DNA from: Marinobacterium iners
GTDB taxonomy: Bacteria > Pseudomonadota > Gammaproteobacteria > Pseudomonadales > Balneatricaceae
Length of the DNA stretch: 64,000 bases
Assembly (NCBI RefSeq): GCF_017310015.1
Contig: NZ_CP022297.1
Location: 3,162,001-3,226,000, forward strand
Reading direction: 5' to 3'
This document shows positions 54,719 through 63,321 of the stretch, piece by piece. The position numbers and the translations under genes were made by a program. Numbering within the stretch: the stretch's first letter is position 1; each line of letters begins with the position of its first letter. The notes under the pieces were generated by a model that saw only the letters and a list, made by a program, of their open reading frames with translations, ran no database searches and had not been told where the DNA came from.

Positions 54719-56134
54719 ATGCGCTTACTGATGATCTCGCTGCTGGCACTCTTCGCCAGCCTCACATTGCTGATTGTCGGCAACTCCTTCCTGATCACCC
54801 TGCTCGGGTTGCGCTTCAGTCTGCTCGGTATTGATGCTTCCACCATCGGTATGGTGATGGTGTGCTATTCGGCCGGGTTTGTGGTGGGTTCACTGTATGC
54901 GGACAGAGTCGTACGCCGCGTGGGCCATATTCGTGCCTTTGCCGTATTTGCAGCCCTGGCTGCCATGGCGGCGCTGATCTATCCGCTGACTTACAATGTC
55001 TGGTATTGGGGCATTCTGCGCGGTATTGGCGGGCTCACCATCGCGGCGCTGTTTATCACCATCGAAAGCTGGTTCAGTGCGGTGGCCACCAACGCCAACC
55101 GCTCCAAAATCTTCTCCATGTACCAGATTGCGGCCTACTCGGCTGCCGCTGGCGGCCAGCTGCTGATTGGTAACGGCAACCCGATCAACTACGCCCTGTT
55201 TACCCTGTCGGCACTGTTTATCATTGCCGGCATCATCCCGCTGTCTCTGTCTCGCATGCATTCGCCCGAGATCAGCGAAACCACACAGAAAATGTCACTG
55301 TTACAACTGCTTCGGCTGGCACCACTGGGTGTTGTTGCCGCTTTTACTGGAGGCATTTTCCTCGGTTCCTTCTACTCACTGGTACCGCTGTTCGCCAGCC
55401 TGACAGGCCTTGAAAACAACCAGATATCAATCTACATGTTTGCCTCCATTCTCGCGGCCATGCTCTGTGCCTGGCCCATTGGCTGGATCTGTGACCGGGT
55501 GCAGCGCAGCTATGTGCTGCTGGTGATCTGCGTGCTGGCAGGCCTCGCCAGCGCCGCCAACGCGCTCACCGTCAATGACCCCTTCACTTGGCGCCTGATC
55601 GCACTCTGCGTGCTGATGGGGCTGGCCTCTACGGTGTACTCAATCGCCGTGGCGATCACCAATGATATGATGGACAGCTCCCAGATTATTGCCGCCAGCT
55701 CAGGCCTGTTGCTCAGTTATGGCCTTGGCAGTGTACTGGGACCGCTGGTCAGCTCAGCGCTGATGGAACGGTTTGGCCCCGAGGCCCTGTTCCATACGCT
55801 CGCCGTTGCCCTGGTCAGCATGGCAGTGTTTACCCTTTATCGGCAGTATCGTGTACCGCCCATGCCGGTAGATGCACAGGAACACTTCATTCCAGCCATC
55901 CCGGATGTACATGTCATTCCCGAGATCGACCCGCGTAATGAAGAGTTCGTGGACACACCGATCGAAGAGCTGTTCCGGGAGGAACCGACATCGCCTGAAG
56001 TCGAAAGCGGTGACGAAGGCGAACTCATGGCCAAGCCTGAGCCACCTGTGGCGGAAAGTGAAAGCACAGATTCCACAGAAGCAGAGAGGCCTCACCCTCA
56101 GACCGATGAGGACTCACCCCGCAACGGCAACTGA
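54719..56134 (+). CDS. MFS transporter, YcaD-like
   Basis: A 471-residue major-facilitator protein. Twelve helices span about residues 1-390; the loop DRVVRRVGHIRAF holds the family's arginine motif, and the region ITIESWFSAVATNANRSKIFSMYQ resembles the YcaD subgroup. An acidic, Pro-rich tail (about 390-471, ending in DSPRNGN) is unusually long. It starts 12 bases after livF and may be transcribed with it. Substrate unknown. Its last 37 bases overlap the convergent metallophosphoesterase gene. Confidence 0.85.
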   Translation: MRLLMISLLALFASLTLLIVGNSFLITLLGLRFSLLGIDASTIGMVMVCYSAGFVVGSLYADRVVRRVGHIRAFAVFAALAAMAALIYPLTYNVWYWGILRGIGGLTIAALFITIESWFSAVATNANRSKIFSMYQIAAYSAAAGGQLLIGNGNPINYALFTLSALFIIAGIIPLSLSRMHSPEISETTQKMSLLQLLRLAPLGVVAAFTGGIFLGSFYSLVPLFASLTGLENNQISIYMFASILAAMLCAWPIGWICDRVQRSYVLLVICVLAGLASAANALTVNDPFTWRLIALCVLMGLASTVYSIAVAITNDMMDSSQIIAASSGLLLSYGLGSVLGPLVSSALMERFGPEALFHTLAVALVSMAVFTLYRQYRVPPMPVDAQEHFIPAIPDVHVIPEIDPRNEEFVDTPIEELFREEPTSPEVESGDEGELMAKPEPPVAESESTDSTEAERPHPQTDEDSPRNGN

Positions 56135-56913
56135 AAGGCTTCGGCGCAGCCGAACCCGTTACTGATGGATGAACGGTAATCCCAGCGCTCCAGTTGCAGC
56201 TGCCGGCGCATAGGTTGCCACTCAATCAGGTTGAACGAGTTTGGCTTGCCGTCACGGACCCGCCGCGAAATCGCAGTCCCGGCCTGAGCGGTCCAACACT
56301 CTGAGTGAACCCCGGGGTAACGCCGTTCAAGGGGAGCACAAAAGGGATAGTGGATATGGCCGCCCAGATACAACACCATCCCGGCGTCACTCCACTGCCG
56401 TACCGCTGCTTCCGCGCCCTCGGCGACATTGCGTTCATCACTTGCCAGCACTCGGTCAACGGGATGGTGCCCCATCACGATTTTAAGTGATGCCGAGCTG
56501 CACCTGAGACGTTGTGCCACACGCTCAATCGTTTCCAGCTGGAAGCAGCCGTCCACGTGTCGGTCAGGTCGCGTCGTGTTGACCCCAATGACCAGCAGAT
56601 CTGCATCTGTATACTCAGGCGCCAGATTGGAGCCAAAGCTTGATCGAAAGTGGGCATAAGGGGTCCAGAATCGCTGCCAGAGATTAAACAGTGGAATATC
56701 ATGGTTGCCCGGGACCGCCAATACAGGCACAGCGGGCAACTGCGCCAGAAAAGACTCGCAACGTCGAAACTGCCCCCGCCGCGCTCGCTGCGTGATATCG
56801 CCACTGAGCAGCACAAGATCAGGCTGCAGGTTGCATATAGTGGCGATCAGTGCCTCGATCACCTCAGGCCGCTCAGTACCAAAATGCAGATCCGACAGTT
56901 GAATCAGCCGCAT
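56098..56913 (-). CDS. Calcineurin-like metallophosphoesterase
   Basis: A 271-residue phosphoesterase with the five conserved blocks: DLHFG (first strand), GDITQ, GNHD, GHHP, GGHIH. These bind two metal ions. Substrates in the family include cyclic nucleotides and nucleotide phosphates. ATG 56913 has a GGAGG site and gives MRLIQLSDLHFG. Its first bases overlap the upstream gene by ten. Confidence 0.88.
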   Translation of the reverse strand: MRLIQLSDLHFGTERPEVIEALIATICNLQPDLVLLSGDITQRARRGQFRRCESFLAQLPAVPVLAVPGNHDIPLFNLWQRFWTPYAHFRSSFGSNLAPEYTDADLLVIGVNTTRPDRHVDGCFQLETIERVAQRLRCSSASLKIVMGHHPVDRVLASDERNVAEGAEAAVRQWSDAGMVLYLGGHIHYPFCAPLERRYPGVHSECWTAQAGTAISRRVRDGKPNSFNLIEWQPMRRQLQLERWDYRSSISNGFGCAEAFQLPLRGESSSV

Positions 56914-57833
56914 CGCCTGCCTCCTGTGGGTACCAGACACCGGTAGGCATCATGTCGGGTTTCCAATACCAGCGGAGAACGACAGCGGTGCAGCTCACCA
57001 TCCACCGCGACGGTCAGTCTGCGCCTTCGGGTCGAGACCCGCAGGCATTCGGTCAGAAAACAGTCGAGTTCTTCCAGTCGCTTAAGCTCACCTCTAAGAC
57101 TTGCCCACAGGTATCGGCACAGCGCCAGCGGACTGTCCGAGCGCATTACAAACACGAGCATCTTGCCATATTTCAGAGCCTCTACCTCAGGCAGATCAAA
57201 GCTCTCAAGCTGAGTCGGGCTGACACTGGCCAGTAACATGGGCGCGGTTTCGACATGTTGCTTTCCGTCATGCTCAAGGCTGAGCCTTCGCCCCCGTGCG
57301 CGCGTCAGGAACACCCAGATTCCACTGAGCAATGAGACCAGACGATTGCGGCCGGTCACCGCACTAACCTGCTCTCGCGCCGCAATGATTCGAGGGTAGA
57401 CGCCGATGCTGGCACTGACGCAGAAAGGGATGTCATTGATAAAGGACAGCGGGCAATGCTGCTCCCGCCCATGCAGCAGAACATCGAGTGCGGCCTCGGT
57501 ATCGACCGGGATGTTTCGGTCACGCGCAAAGAAATTGAATGTCCCGCAGGGAATCACACCGAGCGTCACATCACTGCCTGCCAATGCAGAGACTGCTGCA
57601 TTGAGTGTTCCATCGCCACCGGCAACAACCAATATGGCCCCCGTTTCAATACAACCCCGGACCTGCTGTTGCAGTTGCGGCAGCAGCGCTGTCTTGGGCC
57701 TCAGCCGTTGCAGGGACTGAAGGCAGTTTTCGGGAATCCGGCGCCGAATCAGCTGCTCCAGATCAGCGTCAGCCTGGTCACCCGCCCGGGTATTGATACA
57801 GATCCGAAACTGACGCCTGGCATCTCCACTCAT
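56904..57833 (-). CDS. Diacylglycerol-kinase-family lipid kinase (YegS-like)
   Basis: A 309-residue kinase of the DAGK catalytic domain: VVAGGDGTLNAAVSALAG is the ATP/catalytic motif, GVIPCGTFNFFARD the next. Members phosphorylate diacylglycerol, sphingosine or similar lipids; which one is unknown here. ATG 57833 has an AGGAG site and the normal family N-terminus; the frame extends 123 codons upstream without family sequence. Co-transcribed with the metallophosphoesterase. Confidence 0.85.
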   Translation of the reverse strand: MSGDARRQFRICINTRAGDQADADLEQLIRRRIPENCLQSLQRLRPKTALLPQLQQQVRGCIETGAILVVAGGDGTLNAAVSALAGSDVTLGVIPCGTFNFFARDRNIPVDTEAALDVLLHGREQHCPLSFINDIPFCVSASIGVYPRIIAAREQVSAVTGRNRLVSLLSGIWVFLTRARGRRLSLEHDGKQHVETAPMLLASVSPTQLESFDLPEVEALKYGKMLVFVMRSDSPLALCRYLWASLRGELKRLEELDCFLTECLRVSTRRRRLTVAVDGELHRCRSPLVLETRHDAYRCLVPTGGRRCG

Positions 57834-58211
57834 CAACAACTCCTGGTACTCAAGGACCGCCCTGCACCCTGAAGCTCTGGATGTCAGGCGCTGTTGGCAC
57901 CAGCTTAACTGAATGCCTGTCGTTACGACCAGTCTCCGCGAAGGTTTAGCCGCGACGGTTGAGCCCTGCCGGCTTGACCACTTACATACAATGGTGGATG
58001 ATAAATGGCTATCAGCGAGGACCCTCTCATGCAGCCTGTCTGTTGCGCACCCACCATCATGCGACGCGTCGAAGCCTTTGGTATCTCGCCAAAGGTGCGA
58101 TACCGTGCTGTGCTGACGAGCCCTGATCTTTCCTGATCCCATTGAACCAAGGCCGCAGCTGTTTCTGCGGCCTCTGTCGCTGAAACCGCGGTCTAATGAC
58201 ACGGAGCGGTT
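57834..58211. other. Intergenic region with one hairpin
   Basis: 378 bases between the divergent lipid kinase and EamA genes. GGCCGCAG (58151-58158) and CTGCGGCC (58165-58172) form an eight-pair stem that could be a regulatory leader or terminator near the EamA gene. No supported gene or RNA otherwise. Confidence 0.5.
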
Positions 58212-59099
58212 ATGTCATCGGTCCCCATTGCCTATCTAGCCGTGGTCCTGATCTGGTCCACGACACCACTGACCATTGCCTGGAGCAGTGAAAGCGTTGA
58301 CCCGGTCATGGCCGGCTGGGTCAGAATGTTGATCGCCTCTTTGCTCGGACTGGGTTTGCTACGGCTGTTGCGAATTCCACTGCCGCTGCACCGCGAGGCA
58401 CAGACTACTTATGCCTGCGCCTCTCTTGGCGTATTCGGAGCCATGTGCTGCACCTATATCGCGTCGCGCTACGTGCCTTCCGGGCTGATTTCGATCATGT
58501 TCGGCCTGGCACCGATTCTGTCAGCCATTCTCGGACAGTGGATACTTAAGGAGCCTGCTTTGCGGGCATATCGCTGGATCGCCTGTACACTCGCCTTTGC
58601 CGGGCTGGGTGTAATCTTTACCAATGAGTTGGCACTGGGAGGGGACAGCCTGCCGGGCCTTCTGCTGCTGTTTCTGGCCGTCTTGCTGTTCAGTCTGAGC
58701 GCAGTGCTGGTCAAGCGCACCGGCACCCAGACTCACCCCCTGGCACATACCGTAGGCGCCCTGCTCTGGTCGCTGCCCGGTTTTGGCCTGACCTGGTGGC
58801 TGCTCGGCGGTGAACCGCTGGTGATAGATCCGGACAGTCGTTCGTTCTGGGCTATCCTGTATCTGGCAGTTTTCGGCTCACTGGTCGGCTTTGTCAGCTA
58901 CTTCCATGTCTTGCGCCATTTGCCGCCCAGCACGGTGGCGCTGGTCACGCTGATCACCCCAATCTTCGCCCTGCTGCTTGGACACCTGCTGAATGACGAG
59001 CCCCTGACCGCAAGCCTGTGGCAAGGTTGTCTGCTCGTGGTTGCCGGGCTGGCTCTGTTCTTTTGGGGCCACCGATTACCATTGCGCCGGCCTGCCTGA
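58212..59099 (+). CDS. EamA/DMT-family transporter
   Basis: A 295-residue, ten-helix inner-membrane protein with two EamA repeats (first near YLAVVLIWSTTPLTIAW, second near FGSLVGFVSYFHVLRHL and LLGHLLNDEPLTASLWQGCLLVVAGLALFFWG). Substrate unknown. Distinct from the edge gene at the left of the window. Followed after 11 bases by sixA. Confidence 0.9.
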   Translation: MSSVPIAYLAVVLIWSTTPLTIAWSSESVDPVMAGWVRMLIASLLGLGLLRLLRIPLPLHREAQTTYACASLGVFGAMCCTYIASRYVPSGLISIMFGLAPILSAILGQWILKEPALRAYRWIACTLAFAGLGVIFTNELALGGDSLPGLLLLFLAVLLFSLSAVLVKRTGTQTHPLAHTVGALLWSLPGFGLTWWLLGGEPLVIDPDSRSFWAILYLAVFGSLVGFVSYFHVLRHLPPSTVALVTLITPIFALLLGHLLNDEPLTASLWQGCLLVVAGLALFFWGHRLPLRRPA

Positions 59100-59110
59100 G
59101 GAGACTCTTG

Positions 59111-59617
59111 ATGAAAATCCTGACGCTGATTCGTCATGCAAAATCCAGCTGGGCCGACCCTGCCCTGGCCGATTTCGAGCGCCCACTGAACCACCGGGGA
59201 CAGCGCGACCTGCCGGGGCTGGTGCAGCGCATGCAGCGGCAGGGCCCCAGACCCGACCAGCTGCACTACAGTCCAGCCTTGCGGACGCGCCTGACGGCAG
59301 AGCCATTGAAGGACGCCTTCAACCTGCACGATGACGAAATCCTGTGCAGTCCGACCCTATATGAAGCCGATGCATTCACCCTGCTGGACGTGCTGCAAAG
59401 GCTGCCGGACCCCGTCAACCACACCATACTGGTGGGGCACAATCCGGGGCTGCTGGAGCTGGTACAACAACTCTGCCCCGAGGCACCCGAGCGCCTGCCG
59501 ACCGGGGCCATCATTCAGCTGCAGTTGATGATCAGCCACTGGTCCGCACTGCAGTGCGGGTGTGCCCGTAAGCTCTGGCTCGACTATCCAGAGCTGCACC
59601 GTTCCGCCAGAAAATAA
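59111..59617 (+). CDS. sixA: SixA-like phosphohistidine phosphatase
   Basis: A 168-residue histidine-phosphatase-superfamily protein: LTLIRHAKSSWADP carries the catalytic His, ILVGHNPGLLEL the second. SixA removes phosphate from His of Hpt or PTS domains; the large Hpt kinase in this window is a possible client, but that is inference. ATG 59111 has a GAGGAG site and no signal peptide. Some members act on small phosphates instead. Confidence 0.85.
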   Translation: MKILTLIRHAKSSWADPALADFERPLNHRGQRDLPGLVQRMQRQGPRPDQLHYSPALRTRLTAEPLKDAFNLHDDEILCSPTLYEADAFTLLDVLQRLPDPVNHTILVGHNPGLLELVQQLCPEAPERLPTGAIIQLQLMISHWSALQCGCARKLWLDYPELHRSARK

Positions 59618-59670
59618 TGCCCTGATCCGCTAAAATCAGCCCCCTTGATACATTCAGATGGAGAGTGGTT

Positions 59671-60627
59671 TTGAACCTCTACCTCGAAACACTGGGTTAT
59701 ACCGCCAATATTGTTGCACCGATCTTCTTCATCCTGTTTCTGGGCTACCTCCTGCGTCGCCTGCAACTGATTGATGATGCTTTCGTTGCTACCGGCTCCA
59801 AACTGGTATTCGTGATTACCCTGCCCGCACTGGTATTTATGTCCATTGCACGCATGGACTTCCATGCCGTATTCAATCCACAACAGCTGGGCTATGTACT
59901 GGTCACCATTCTGCTCTCTTTTGGCCTGATCTGGTGGCTGGCTGCACGTTGGATCAAGGCGCCCGAAGATCTGGGCGTATTCATTCAGGGCTCCTTTCGC
60001 AGCAACTACGGCATCATCGGCCTTGCCGTCAGCTTCAACCTGTTTGGTCAGGATGGACTGGCTCAGGCTTCGCTGCTGCTGGCGCTGGTAATCCCACTGT
60101 TCAATGTGCTCTCCATCATTTGCCTGAGCATTCCCATGCAACGCAGCGAAGCGATGCGCCTGAGCGATACCCTGCTGGAGATTCTGAAAAACCCGTTGAT
60201 TCTGGCTGTGCTGCTGGCCCTTCCGGTATCCTGGTTTGGATTGCAGCTGCCCGAGGTTGTGGCCCGAACCGGCAACTACTTTGCCAACCTGACCCTGCCT
60301 CTGGCCCTGCTCACCATTGGCGCTTCACTCAACCTGAAAAGTCTGCACGACACCTCATCGCAGGCATTCTGGGCAACCGCACTGAAACTGGTTATTCTGC
60401 CGCTGGTGCTGACACTGGGAGCCTGGCTGTACGGCTTTGAGGGGCAAGAGCTGGCAATCATGATGGTGCTGTTTGGCTGCCCCACCGCTGCCGCCAGTTT
60501 TGTCATGGCCCGCGCGATGGGCGGCAATGCTCAGCTGGCCGCCAATATCGTACTGACAACCACACTGGGGTCGGTGCTGACACTCAGCGGAGGAATCTAT
60601 CTGCTGCGCCTGCTGGGCGTGATCTGA
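59671..60627 (+). CDS. AEC-family transporter (auxin efflux carrier type)
   Basis: A 318-residue membrane protein of ten helices: NIVAPIFFILFLGYLLRRLQLID, FVITLPALVFMSIARMD and GCPTAAASFVMARAMGG are the family's repeats. Members transport malate, malonate or other organic acids; substrate unknown. A TTG start at 59671 has GGAG seven bases upstream; the GTG at 59665 is too close. Confidence 0.85.
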   Translation: MNLYLETLGYTANIVAPIFFILFLGYLLRRLQLIDDAFVATGSKLVFVITLPALVFMSIARMDFHAVFNPQQLGYVLVTILLSFGLIWWLAARWIKAPEDLGVFIQGSFRSNYGIIGLAVSFNLFGQDGLAQASLLLALVIPLFNVLSIICLSIPMQRSEAMRLSDTLLEILKNPLILAVLLALPVSWFGLQLPEVVARTGNYFANLTLPLALLTIGASLNLKSLHDTSSQAFWATALKLVILPLVLTLGAWLYGFEGQELAIMMVLFGCPTAAASFVMARAMGGNAQLAANIVLTTTLGSVLTLSGGIYLLRLLGVI

Positions 60628-60648
60628 GGCGGACACAAAGGGGTAAAA

Positions 60649-61278
60649 GTGGATATGCTGAAATCACTGTTTACATCTCACTATGACAAGCTCGCCGCCG
60701 CCATAGTGAAGGGCGATGAAGAGCGCACTGTCAGACTGCTGGGCAAGCTCTCGGCAGACGCGCTGCAGCAGGTTGATAACGATGGCCGACCGCTGCTGGA
60801 ACTGGCCATACGGTCACGCCAGCCGCGCATTCTGCAGCTGCTGCTTCAGCGTACTCCCGCACCACTGCCAAAGGCATCCTGCGGCACACCATTGACCGTA
60901 TTGGCACTGCGGCAGACTGAAACGAGTCTTCACCTGCTGTCGGCACTGCTCAGAGCCGGAGCCGACAGCAACCTTATCCATACCGGTCGTCCCCTGCTGC
61001 ATCACTGTATCGAGCATTGTCGAGATGCTGAGCTGATGCTGCACCTGAGCCGGCTGCTGGAACACGGTGCTGACATCAACCAGCCTGACGATACCGGCAC
61101 CACATTGTTGCTTCGGCTGTTACCCACAGGCAACCTGCCATTGCTGCAGTTTCTGCTGCAGTCCGGTGCCAAGTGCGAGCCTCAATGGCTGGAAAGCATG
61201 GAAGACCCGGCGCTGCTCTCTCAGCTGCGCCGGACTCTGGATGACATCAAGATTCGGAACATGATGCTGGGCCGCTAA
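60649..61278 (+). CDS. Ankyrin-repeat protein
   Basis: A 209-residue protein with about four ankyrin-type repeats (VDNDGRPLLELAIRSRQPRILQLLLQ; ALLRAGADSNL; RLLEHGADINQPDDTGTTLLLRLLPTGNLPLLQFLLQSGAK). No signal or membrane segment. Repeats like these mediate protein-protein contacts; partner unknown. GTG 60649 has AAGGGG at the right distance; ATG 60655 is possible. Confidence 0.82.
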   Translation: MDMLKSLFTSHYDKLAAAIVKGDEERTVRLLGKLSADALQQVDNDGRPLLELAIRSRQPRILQLLLQRTPAPLPKASCGTPLTVLALRQTETSLHLLSALLRAGADSNLIHTGRPLLHHCIEHCRDAELMLHLSRLLEHGADINQPDDTGTTLLLRLLPTGNLPLLQFLLQSGAKCEPQWLESMEDPALLSQLRRTLDDIKIRNMMLGR

Positions 61279-61282
61279 GGCC

Positions 61283-61705
61283 TCAGGCGGCGGGGGCTAC
61301 CACCCCCAAACGGGGAATCTCAATTGCAGGGCAGCGGTCCATGATCACCTCAAGCCCCGCTGTTTCGGCACGTTCAGCCGCATCTTCGTTGATCACACCC
61401 AGCTGCATCCAGACCGCTGGGGCACCAATTTCGATCGCCTCGTCCACAACGTAACCGGCATCCACCGAGTTGCGGAAAATATCGACCAAATCCACCTTGC
61501 CCTCAATCTCAGAGAGCTTCGACACAACCTTCTGCCCCATCAGTTCCTGTCCAGCCAGCGCCGGGTTGACCGGAATCACCTCATAGCCACTGGCCAGCAG
61601 ATAGGACATCACCTGGTAACTGGCACGGTGGGATTTGGCACTGGCACCCACCAGCGCAATACGATGGCTGCGTTCGAGCAGTGTTTTAATCTTGTTATCC
61701 TGCAT
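61283..61705 (-). CDS. CoA-binding protein (YccU-like)
   Basis: A 140-residue Rossmann protein of the CoA_binding family: RIALVGASAKSHRASYQVMSYLLASGYEVIPVNP and KVDLVDIFRNS, VWMQLGV, DRCPAIE are typical. Function in the cell unknown. ATG 61705 fits the family length; it overlaps the moeB stop by 11 bases. Confidence 0.9.
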   Translation of the reverse strand: MQDNKIKTLLERSHRIALVGASAKSHRASYQVMSYLLASGYEVIPVNPALAGQELMGQKVVSKLSEIEGKVDLVDIFRNSVDAGYVVDEAIEIGAPAVWMQLGVINEDAAERAETAGLEVIMDRCPAIEIPRLGVVAPAA

Positions 61706-62459
61706 CACGCGTTTTCCTTTTACAGACTGGACATTCAGGGTCAGGACGCAGCCTGAGGCTGCGCCATTGCATACGTTTTCCATCCAACAGCAGCAACCTG
61801 CCGGTCAGAGGCTCACCAATACCGGCCAGCAGTTTGAGCGCTTCCATCGCCTGCATGCTGCCGATCACGCCCACCAGCGGAGGGAACACGCCGGACTCGC
61901 TGCAGGTAAGTGACGCTTCATCACCCTCTTCATACAGGCAGCGATAGCAAGGCGACTCGGCATCACGCGGATCATAGGCACTGATCTGGCCATCAAAGCG
62001 GATTGCAGCACCGGACACCAGCGGCACGCCGGCGGCAAAGCAGGCACTGTTGAGCGCAAAACGGGTGGCAAAGTTATCGCTGCAATCCAGTACCAGATCC
62101 ACTTCACGCACCTGACGCTCCAGCGCTTCACCCTGCAACCGCTGATCCACTGCCGTAATCCGGACAGACGGATTGATCGCTTTCAGGCTGGCCTCGGCCG
62201 AGCTGACCTTGGCTTCACCGCAGGCCGCTTCGGCATGAATAATCTGACGCTGCAGGTTGGTCAAATCTACTCGATCATCATCCACCAGCACCAGTTCACC
62301 CACACCCGCCGCGGCCAGATAGGCAGCCGCCGGGCCACCCAGCCCTCCGAGACCCACGATCAGAATGCGCGCGGCCTGCCAGGCATCCTGACCGGCAATA
62401 TCCACCTCCGGCAGCATGATACTGCGACTGTAACGCAGCAGCTGATCATCACTGAGCAT
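61695..62459 (-). CDS. moeB: MoeB/HesA/ThiF-type sulfur-carrier adenylyltransferase
   Basis: A 254-residue enzyme that adenylates the C-terminus of a ubiquitin-like sulfur carrier (MoaD, ThiS or similar). ILIVGLGGLGGPAAAYLA is the nucleotide fold, the zinc cysteines are CYRC and CPVC, and the catalytic region is SLTCSESGVFPPLVGVIG. ATG 62459 has a GAGGT site. Position after prmC is as in many gammaproteobacteria. MoeB or HesA cannot be separated by eye. Confidence 0.87.
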   Translation of the reverse strand: MLSDDQLLRYSRSIMLPEVDIAGQDAWQAARILIVGLGGLGGPAAAYLAAAGVGELVLVDDDRVDLTNLQRQIIHAEAACGEAKVSSAEASLKAINPSVRITAVDQRLQGEALERQVREVDLVLDCSDNFATRFALNSACFAAGVPLVSGAAIRFDGQISAYDPRDAESPCYRCLYEEGDEASLTCSESGVFPPLVGVIGSMQAMEALKLLAGIGEPLTGRLLLLDGKRMQWRSLRLRPDPECPVCKRKTRDAG

Positions 62460-63321
62460 TGTCACCTCGCAGGACTGTATCACCGGGCCAGCAGCCACCA
62501 CTGACACGATCATTGCCACCGTAGTCGCGGGCACTGAACACCTGCGCATACCCCAGCTGCTGCAGCAGCCGGCGTACGGCCTGCGCCTGATCGTAGCCAT
62601 GTTCCAGCAGCAGCCACCCTTGCGGGCTCAGGTACTGGCGGACAGCTGTCGCGATCTGTTCGATATCGGCCATTCCCTTGCGTTCGGCAGTCAGGGCGCT
62701 CAAAGGTTCAAAGCGTACGTCACCCTGTTGCAGATGCGGATCATCCGGATCGATATAGGGTGGATTACTGACGATCATGTCAAACCTGCCGTCCAGCGGT
62801 TCGCACCAGCTGCCCTGGCGAACCTCAACATTAGCCAGTTCATATTCGGCCGCATTGATCTGGGCCAGCTTAACGGCATCCGGCTGCAGGTCGGTGGCCA
62901 CCAGCTGCCATTCGGGTCGCTCACTGGCCAGCGCCAGTGCCAGTGCACCGGTTCCCGTACCCAGGTCTGCAACCCGGGCAGGGCCGGTATCCAGCCGCAG
63001 CAGCGCCTGTTCTACAAGTACTTCGGTATCCGGGCGTGGAATAAGGGTCGCAGGACTGACCCGCAGACGCAGGGTCCAGAAGTCACGGTAGCCCAGCAGA
63101 TGCGCCACCGGCTCACCGGCCCTGCGCCGCTCAAGCAATGCCAGAAAGGCCTGCTGCTGATCAGAAGTGAGGCATTCTTCCGGCCAGGTAAACAGCCAGC
63201 TGCGCGGTTGTTGCAGCACGTCGCACAGCAGTAATTCGACATCCAGGCGCGCACTGTCGCTGACCGCTTCAAGATCGGCCGCACGTGCCAGCGCAGCCGC
63301 AACTGTCAGGCATTTATTCAC
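62449..63321 (-). CDS. prmC: Release-factor glutamine methyltransferase PrmC
   Basis: Methylates the Gln of the GGQ motif in release factors, using S-adenosylmethionine. The 290-residue protein has the helical N-domain and the methyltransferase domain with VADLGTGTGALALALA and the active-site NPPY in DMIVSNPPYIDP. GTG 63321 overlaps the prfA stop by 8 bases and gives the family-like MNKCLTVAAALARAA; GTG 63333 is an alternative. It sits beside its substrate gene prfA. Confidence 0.93.
   Translation of the reverse strand: MNKCLTVAAALARAADLEAVSDSARLDVELLLCDVLQQPRSWLFTWPEECLTSDQQQAFLALLERRRAGEPVAHLLGYRDFWTLRLRVSPATLIPRPDTEVLVEQALLRLDTGPARVADLGTGTGALALALASERPEWQLVATDLQPDAVKLAQINAAEYELANVEVRQGSWCEPLDGRFDMIVSNPPYIDPDDPHLQQGDVRFEPLSALTAERKGMADIEQIATAVRQYLSPQGWLLLEHGYDQAQAVRRLLQQLGYAQVFSARDYGGNDRVSGGCWPGDTVLRGDNAQ

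Noticed and set aside
57913..58116. A 67-codon frame in the intergenic region before the EamA gene
   Set aside because: No ribosome site, composition unlike a protein (many Ser, Cys, Arg), and no family pattern.
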